Positions 6,439 through 9,867 of a stretch of DNA of 9,867 nucleotides are shown piece after piece. The notes beneath the pieces were generated by a model. It ran no database searches, had not been told where the DNA came from, and worked only from the letters and a program-made list of their open reading frames with translations. Each line of letters begins with the position of its first letter. The first letter of the stretch is position 1. Source of the DNA: JAJNPS01 sp031426185 (GTDB lineage: Bacteria; Pseudomonadota; Alphaproteobacteria; Rhodobacterales; Rhodobacteraceae); NCBI GenBank assembly GCA_031426185.1, contig JANPKV010000109.1:1-9867 (forward strand). The letters are read 5' to 3'. The translations under genes were made by a program, and so were the position numbers.

Positions 6439-7518
6439 ATGCCAGAAGGCGCAGTGAAAATCGAAGATGGCATCGACACGCCGGCGGTGCTGGTCGACAT
6501 GCCGGTCGTGCAACGCAACATCGACAGCTTTCAACGTCTGGCGGACGGGATTGGGATGAAAGTGCGCCCGCATATCAAGACGCACAAATTGGCAGAAGTG
6601 ACGCGGATGCAACTCGCCGCGGGCGCAATCGGCATCACCTGCCAAAAGGTTTCGGAAGCGGAGGCGATGCTGGACGCGTGCCCCGAGATTTCGGACATTC
6701 TGATCACCTACAATATCCTCGGCGCGGAAAAGCTTGACCACTTGCGGCGTCTGGCAAGGCGCGTCCATCTGACGGTTGTCGCTGACAATGCGACCGTGAT
6801 CGCAGAGCTGTCTGCGGCTTTCGCCACGGAACCGGCGCCGTTGCAGGTGCTGGTTGAATGCAACACCGGTGCTGACCGCTGCGGCGTGGCTACTCCGGAC
6901 GAGGCTTGCGAGCTTGGCCAGCGGATCGCGGCGGCGCCGGGCCTTCATTTTCGGGGTCTGATGACCTATCCACCCGTTGGCGGTGCCGCCGGGGTTCAAG
7001 CCTTCATGACGCGCGCGATTGCGCTTCTTGCCCACCATGGCCTTTCGGTCGAAATCGTGTCGTCCGGTGGCACACCCTCAATGGCGCAGGCCGCAGACGC
7101 CCCCGTGGCGACCGAATACCGGCCGGGCACTTATGTTTACAATGACCGCTCTCTGGTGGCACGCGGGGTTTGCAGCTGGGAAGATTGCGCGCTGACGGTC
7201 CTTGCAACCGTAGTTTCGACGCCCAATCCGCATCGCGCTGTTATCGACGCGGGTAGCAAGGCGCTTACGTCCGATCTGCTTGGGCTGACTGGCTACGGTC
7301 ATGTTATCGGGCGGCCCGATATCGTGATCGATCAGCTGTCTGAAGAGCATGGACGCTTGGTCAGCGAAGGCCCGATCGGGCTTCGAGTGGGGGAACGTCT
7401 CCGGATCGTGCCGAACCATGCTTGCGTCGTGACGAACCTTTTCGACGAGGTGATCGTGCTGGACGGAATATCTCCCCCCCGCAGCGTGAAAGTCGCCGCG
7501 CGCGGCAAGGTCCGCTAA
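6439..7518 (+). CDS. D-threonine aldolase / DSD1-like PLP-dependent enzyme, second paralogue
   Basis: This 359-aa enzyme has the same fold-type-III family as the product of 4083-5225 but is clearly divergent in sequence. Landmarks are the cofactor lysine K47 in RPHIKTHK, the segment ECNTGADRCGV (140-150), the phosphate loop SSGGTPS (208-214), EHG (303-305) and the metal-site PNHAC with H327 and C329. All expected active-site landmarks are present, so it should be catalytic. The likely substrates are D-threonine, D-serine or D-beta-hydroxy amino acids, cleaved to glycine plus an aldehyde or deaminated. The H-x-C metal pair is the D-serine-dehydratase-like version as I recall it, so the reaction is open. 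I chose the ATG at 6439, with a G-rich tract just upstream serving as a weak Shine-Dalgarno; a GTG at 6433 would add two residues. It diverges from lysR, whose product probably regulates it. No gene follows closely, so it is probably monocistronic. Confidence 0.9.
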   Translation: MPEGAVKIEDGIDTPAVLVDMPVVQRNIDSFQRLADGIGMKVRPHIKTHKLAEVTRMQLAAGAIGITCQKVSEAEAMLDACPEISDILITYNILGAEKLDHLRRLARRVHLTVVADNATVIAELSAAFATEPAPLQVLVECNTGADRCGVATPDEACELGQRIAAAPGLHFRGLMTYPPVGGAAGVQAFMTRAIALLAHHGLSVEIVSSGGTPSMAQAADAPVATEYRPGTYVYNDRSLVARGVCSWEDCALTVLATVVSTPNPHRAVIDAGSKALTSDLLGLTGYGHVIGRPDIVIDQLSEEHGRLVSEGPIGLRVGERLRIVPNHACVVTNLFDEVIVLDGISPPRSVKVAARGKVR

Positions 7519-7570
7519 AAGGTCGAGCATGGGCGGATCGGGAAGGCATATCTGCCGTGGCACGACCATG

Positions 7571-7593
7571 GGCACCTGTCGCGGTTTGGTGCC
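7571..7593 (+). terminator. Weak hairpin after the second PLP-enzyme gene
   Basis: GGCACC (7571-7576) pairs with GGTGCC (7588-7593) around an 11-nt loop, about 50 nt after the stop codon at 7518. It is followed by GCCCCTTAG, which is not a real T-run. A second small stem with one G-T pair (7532-7538 with 7550-7556) precedes it. Either could mark the transcript end, possibly together with Rho, but neither is a strong intrinsic terminator. Confidence 0.25.
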
Positions 7594-7956
7594 GCCCCTT
7601 AGATCAGCTGCAGAATGAGAGATGACGCATCGGCAGTCGCAAGGGAGCGGTTTCGCGAGGATGCGGCGCTGATCCTGCCGAACTCATCCCTCAAAGAGGG
7701 GAGGAACTTCCTTAAAAATGCACGCAGTTCTTCGCGAGCAAAAGGCATTAATGACGGGTTCATCTCAGAACAGCGCAGGACTCTCCCGACTGAACGACTG
7801 TGCCGGATGATGAAGGTCCGGCCTTCCAGAACTGTTGGCCGTGCGGAGCCGCCCGCTCGTTTCGCGCCCACATTTAAAACGACAACATATTGATTTAAAG
7901 GGAAATTTCTGCAGCGGCGTTCTTGGAAGCACCAAAGCAAGAGCACGCATTCCTGC

Positions 7957-8032
7957 GAAAAAAATGGCCGCGTGAGGGGAGCTCACGCGGCCGGAACTAG
8001 GTGAAACACGATCACAGAAGGGATTTAGACAC
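7957..8032 (-). ncRNA. Candidate small RNA ending at the strong terminator
   Basis: The only strong leftward terminator in the gene-poor region must end some transcript. Just upstream on the minus strand lies an AT-rich patch (about 8025-8110) that contains a TATAGC element near 8036-8041 with TTACTT 15 nt before it, an imperfect promoter. Starting nearby gives an RNA of roughly 75 nt with a small GTGA/TCAC hairpin followed by the terminator stem. The 5' end is a guess. The alternative is that the terminator simply closes the kinase/tRNA transcription unit. I do not recognise a known RNA family. Confidence 0.25.
7958..7992 (-). terminator. Strong intrinsic terminator, minus strand
   Basis: A perfect 11-bp stem (7966-7976 with 7982-7992, GGCCGCGTGAG/CTCACGCGGCC) has a 5-nt loop. 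On the minus strand it is followed by A and then seven consecutive T residues (complement of 7958-7964). This is a textbook Rho-independent terminator for leftward transcription only, since on the plus strand no T-run follows. No convincing gene lies immediately upstream on the minus strand; the nearest is tRNA-Arg, almost 500 nt away. Confidence 0.88.
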
Positions 8033-8138
8033 ATGCTATAGTTGTCTTTTACGTTAAGTAATGCTCCATAAGCAAGAGTAATAGTTATCAACCGTGGAAA
8101 CAGTTTTTTTCCGTTGCAAGACGGTCTGCTAACCAGCC

Positions 8139-8157
8139 GTAGCCGTGGCACGGCTAC
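8139..8157. repeat. Short perfect hairpin in the gene-poor region
   Basis: GTAGCCGT (8139-8146) and ACGGCTAC (8150-8157) form an 8-bp perfect inverted repeat with a 3-nt loop. No T-run follows on either strand, so it is not a typical intrinsic terminator. It could be an operator, a repetitive extragenic element or part of a decayed insertion sequence; nothing seen here decides between these. Confidence 0.4.
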
Positions 8158-8484
8158 CCGACGTCGATCGAGCCACTGAACACCTGCACCCCGACGAGTG
8201 AGCCACCGACGGTTTATCGGCGGGCAGTGCCAATGATCACCGACCCGTCTGGCCCGTCCAGCCAGTCCATGGATTTTAACTTGGCCGAAGCGACTTGGTG
8301 GATGACCTGAACGCCGTCATCCTTGCTGCTAGGGAAGAGTCCTCGGGTTGATTTCTGGTCCCAAGCGGCCGGCTCTCGTGGAGACCGCCCAAGCGAAAAC
8401 CGGGACATCCGGCCCCACCACGGGCAACCAGTGACCTAACCCATTACAATGGATCATCTTTCAACCGGCTATTATCGTGGGAAC

Positions 8485-8561
8485 TGGCGGACCCGGAGCG
8501 ATTCGAACGCCCGACCCTTAGATTCGTAGTCTAATGCTCTATCCAGCTGAGCTACGGGTCC
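8485..8561 (-). tRNA. tRNA-Arg (anticodon ACG)
   Basis: The minus strand folds into a complete 77-nt cloverleaf. The acceptor stem is GGACCCG with CGGGTCC, followed by discriminator G and an encoded CCA. The D arm is TAGCTCAGCTGGATAGAGC, and the anticodon stem is TTAGA/TCTAA with loop CTACGAA. The T arm is GGGCG-TTCGAAT-CGCTC, with one G-T pair. The anticodon ACG (complement of 8525-8527) is normally read as ICG after A-to-I editing and decodes CGU/CGC/CGA arginine codons. It lies 54 nt downstream of the sensor-kinase stop on the same strand, so it may be co-transcribed with it. Confidence 0.97.
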
Positions 8562-8615
8562 GCAGTGACGGGCGATGTATCGCCGCAGCGGCGTCAATGC
8601 AAGGGCGAAAACGGA

Positions 8616-9867
8616 TCAACCGGCGCCATTTCCCTCGGCGGACTTGGGCAGGTGGATCATGAACTCGGTCCCGTCACTGTCGCTGCGCACAAGTTCGAGC
8701 GTACCGCCGTGACCGCGGACGAGTTCCTGCGCGATGGCCAGGCCAAGGCCCGACCCGCCCTTGCGCGTGCCGCCCTGAAAGGCGGTGAAAAGATGTTCAC
8801 GCGCGCGGGCCGGCAGGCCGGGCCCGGTATCGCCGATGCGGATCCACCATTCCTGTTCGGCTTCCCCCGCGCCGATTTCGATGGTGCCGGGCTGACCGGT
8901 TGCCTCGATCGCCTGGCGGGCATTGCGCGCCAGGTTGCCAAGCACGCGGTAGAGTTGTTCGCTGTCGGCGCGCAGCGCAAGGCTGGGCGGCACGTCGATC
9001 AGAACCGAGATCGCGCCTTCGCCGCCCAGCCCCTCGCCTTCGACGACTTCGTCTATCAGCGGGCGCAACAAGAACCGCTTCAGCTGCGGCGGGGCTTCCT
9101 CTGCTTTCCCGAAGGTCAGCGTGGCCTCGCACAGCGACACTGCCCGGCTGATCGAACCGATCAGTTTCGGTGCCGCCCGCGCCACCACGGGATCGGCCGA
9201 ATTTTCCAGCCGGTCGGCAAAAAGCTGCGCCGTCGTCAGGATGTTGCGCAAGTCGTGGCTGATCTTGGCCACCGCGCCGCCCAGCTGTGCCAACCGCTCT
9301 TTTTGCCGCAACGCACCCGTCATCTGGGTTTGCAGCGACTGCAGCGCCTCTTCGGCGATGCGCAGCTCATCCACACTGGCCGAAGGCTCAATCACCTGCC
9401 GCGCGTCTTCGGGGGATGCGGCATAGGCCTGCATGTGCCGGACCACGCGGCGGATCGGCTGCACCAGCAGCCGTTGCACCGACAGGAACAACAAGAACGC
9501 CGTGACCACCGATATCAGTGCTGACAGAAAGAGGATGCGCAGACCGTAATCCAGCATGGCGCTGCGCAGATCCTTGGTGTCCATCGTCACCTCGATCAGC
9601 TCACCTGCATCCTGGACAGGATTTCCGATCACCCGGATGATGCGGTTCTGCGGATCCGTCAGCGCGACAAGCGCATCACGGATCAGCTCCCACGGTCCCG
9701 CCATCCGCAGATCATAGCTTGCCCACATCTCGCCGGGGATCGGTGACGACAAGACAAGCTGGCGCACCTCGTCGCGGCGCAGGACAACGTTGTAGACCTG
9801 TGCATTGGCCAACAACTCGGCTTCCAGCTCGGGCATGATCATGTCTTCGGTAGCCAGCTGCGTCAGC
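8616..9867 (-). CDS. Membrane sensor histidine kinase, N-terminus cut off by the window
   Basis: This is the signal-input kinase of a two-component system: it would sense a stimulus at the membrane, autophosphorylate and pass phosphate to a response regulator not in this window. The frame stays open to the last base, so the start is beyond the window; the ATG at 9842 is probably internal. Counting from that Met, residues 1-100 belong to an extracytoplasmic sensor region I do not recognise. A membrane helix spans about 102-122, and a HAMP-like segment runs from about 123 to 176. The phospho-acceptor is H196 in SHDLRNIL, with D197 and N200 fitting the HisKA phosphatase pattern. The ATP-binding domain has the N-box around N307 (NLARNARQ), the G1 box DTGPGL (338-343) and the G2 box GGSGLGL (362-368). 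All catalytic motifs look intact. Confidence 0.93.
   Translation of the reverse strand, partial: LTQLATEDMIMPELEAELLANAQVYNVVLRRDEVRQLVLSSPIPGEMWASYDLRMAGPWELIRDALVALTDPQNRIIRVIGNPVQDAGELIEVTMDTKDLRSAMLDYGLRILFLSALISVVTAFLLFLSVQRLLVQPIRRVVRHMQAYAASPEDARQVIEPSASVDELRIAEEALQSLQTQMTGALRQKERLAQLGGAVAKISHDLRNILTTAQLFADRLENSADPVVARAAPKLIGSISRAVSLCEATLTFGKAEEAPPQLKRFLLRPLIDEVVEGEGLGGEGAISVLIDVPPSLALRADSEQLYRVLGNLARNARQAIEATGQPGTIEIGAGEAEQEWWIRIGDTGPGLPARAREHLFTAFQGGTRKGGSGLGLAIAQELVRGHGGTLELVRSDSDGTEFMIHLPKSAEGNGAG

Larger units (their letters stand above)
7519..8484. other. Gene-poor region between the PLP-enzyme gene and tRNA-Arg
   Basis: This stretch of almost 1 kb holds no coding region I can support. 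Short open frames exist on both strands, for example 7599-7946 and 8214-8408 on minus and 7615-7893 on plus, but none has a recognisable product, and the first and last overlap each other antisense. The composition varies: 7870-7915 and 8025-8110 are AT-rich compared with the neighbouring genes. Visible structures are two TTTAAA copies 21 bp apart (7873-7878, 7894-7899), a strong minus-strand terminator (7958-7992) and a short hairpin at 8139-8157. The part next to the tRNA could be a decayed insertion, but I see no integrase, no insertion-sequence ends and no second copy of the tRNA 3' end. Confidence 0.6.

Noticed and set aside
4083..7518. Beta-hydroxyaspartate cycle cluster
   Set aside because: A DSD1-like enzyme in a Rhodobacteraceae-like setting could be a hydroxyaspartate aldolase, but the aminotransferase, dehydratase and iminosuccinate reductase genes expected beside it are absent.
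7599..7946. Minus-strand open frame of 115 codons in the gene-poor region
   Set aside because: It begins just past the strong leftward terminator, has no evident promoter or ribosome-binding site, competes with an antisense frame at 7615-7893, and has no recognisable family.
7765..8151. Minus-strand open frame of 128 codons across the strong terminator
   Set aside because: The strong intrinsic terminator at 7958-7992 lies inside it and would stop its transcription. The product is not recognisable.
8214..8408. Minus-strand open frame of 64 codons near the tRNA
   Set aside because: The second half has coding-like codons, but the start region does not, the upstream G-rich sequence is a poor ribosome-binding site, and no family is recognised. 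It is mentioned only as a possible remnant.
7519..8484. CRISPR array, insertion sequence or origin in the gene-poor region
   Set aside because: I found no regularly spaced repeats, transposase motif, paired terminal inverted repeats or clustered replication-protein boxes.
8565..9524. Long plus-strand open frame (319 codons) opposite the histidine kinase gene
   Set aside because: It is antisense to a kinase with all catalytic motifs intact, has an Arg/Gln/His-rich product of no known type, and runs through the tRNA-kinase gap.

Overview
The window is about 60% GC by eye, tightly packed, and ordinary in organisation. The gene types fit an alphaproteobacterium, most likely Rhodobacteraceae (Paracoccus/Rhodobacter/Roseobacter type): a CUT1 sugar ABC transporter, DSD1/D-threonine-aldolase-like enzymes and a tRNA-Arg(ACG) with an encoded CCA. 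This placement is inferred from gene types and protein style; no marker gene proves it.

Layout. (1) Positions 1-4039, plus strand: a CUT1-type ABC importer in the order solute-binding protein (5' end cut off by the window), two inner-membrane permeases, and a MalK/UgpC-like ATPase. A strong hairpin terminator sits between the binding-protein gene and the first permease, so the binding protein is probably made in excess. (2) Positions 4083-6237, minus strand: a DSD1/D-threonine-aldolase-like PLP enzyme, preceded by a LysR-type regulator that resembles HypT/YjiE. The enzyme gene converges on the ABC operon, with a hairpin in the 43 nt between them. (3) Positions 6439-7518, plus strand: a second, divergent DSD1/D-TA-like PLP enzyme, transcribed away from lysR across a 201-nt intergenic region that holds two inverted repeats. 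(4) Positions 7519-8484: nearly 1 kb with no convincing gene. It contains a very strong minus-strand terminator and an AT-rich patch, possibly a small RNA or simply the end of the tRNA/kinase transcript. (5) Positions 8485-8561, minus strand: tRNA-Arg(ACG). (6) Positions 8616-9867, minus strand: a membrane sensor histidine kinase whose N-terminus lies beyond the window.

How the genes may work together. The importer would bring an unidentified sugar or polyol-like solute into the cytoplasm. The LysR regulator sits between two distantly related enzymes of the same fold. Related inverted repeats with the half-sites ATGCC/GGCAT occur upstream of both enzyme genes, and one of them is an exact T-N11-A LysR box. 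This suggests one regulator controls both enzymes, which probably act on D-amino acids or D-beta-hydroxy amino acids. A link between the enzymes and the transporter is only positional. I found no CRISPR array, intact mobile element or clearly new system; the regulator with two paralogous enzymes and the orphan terminator are the points most worth following up.
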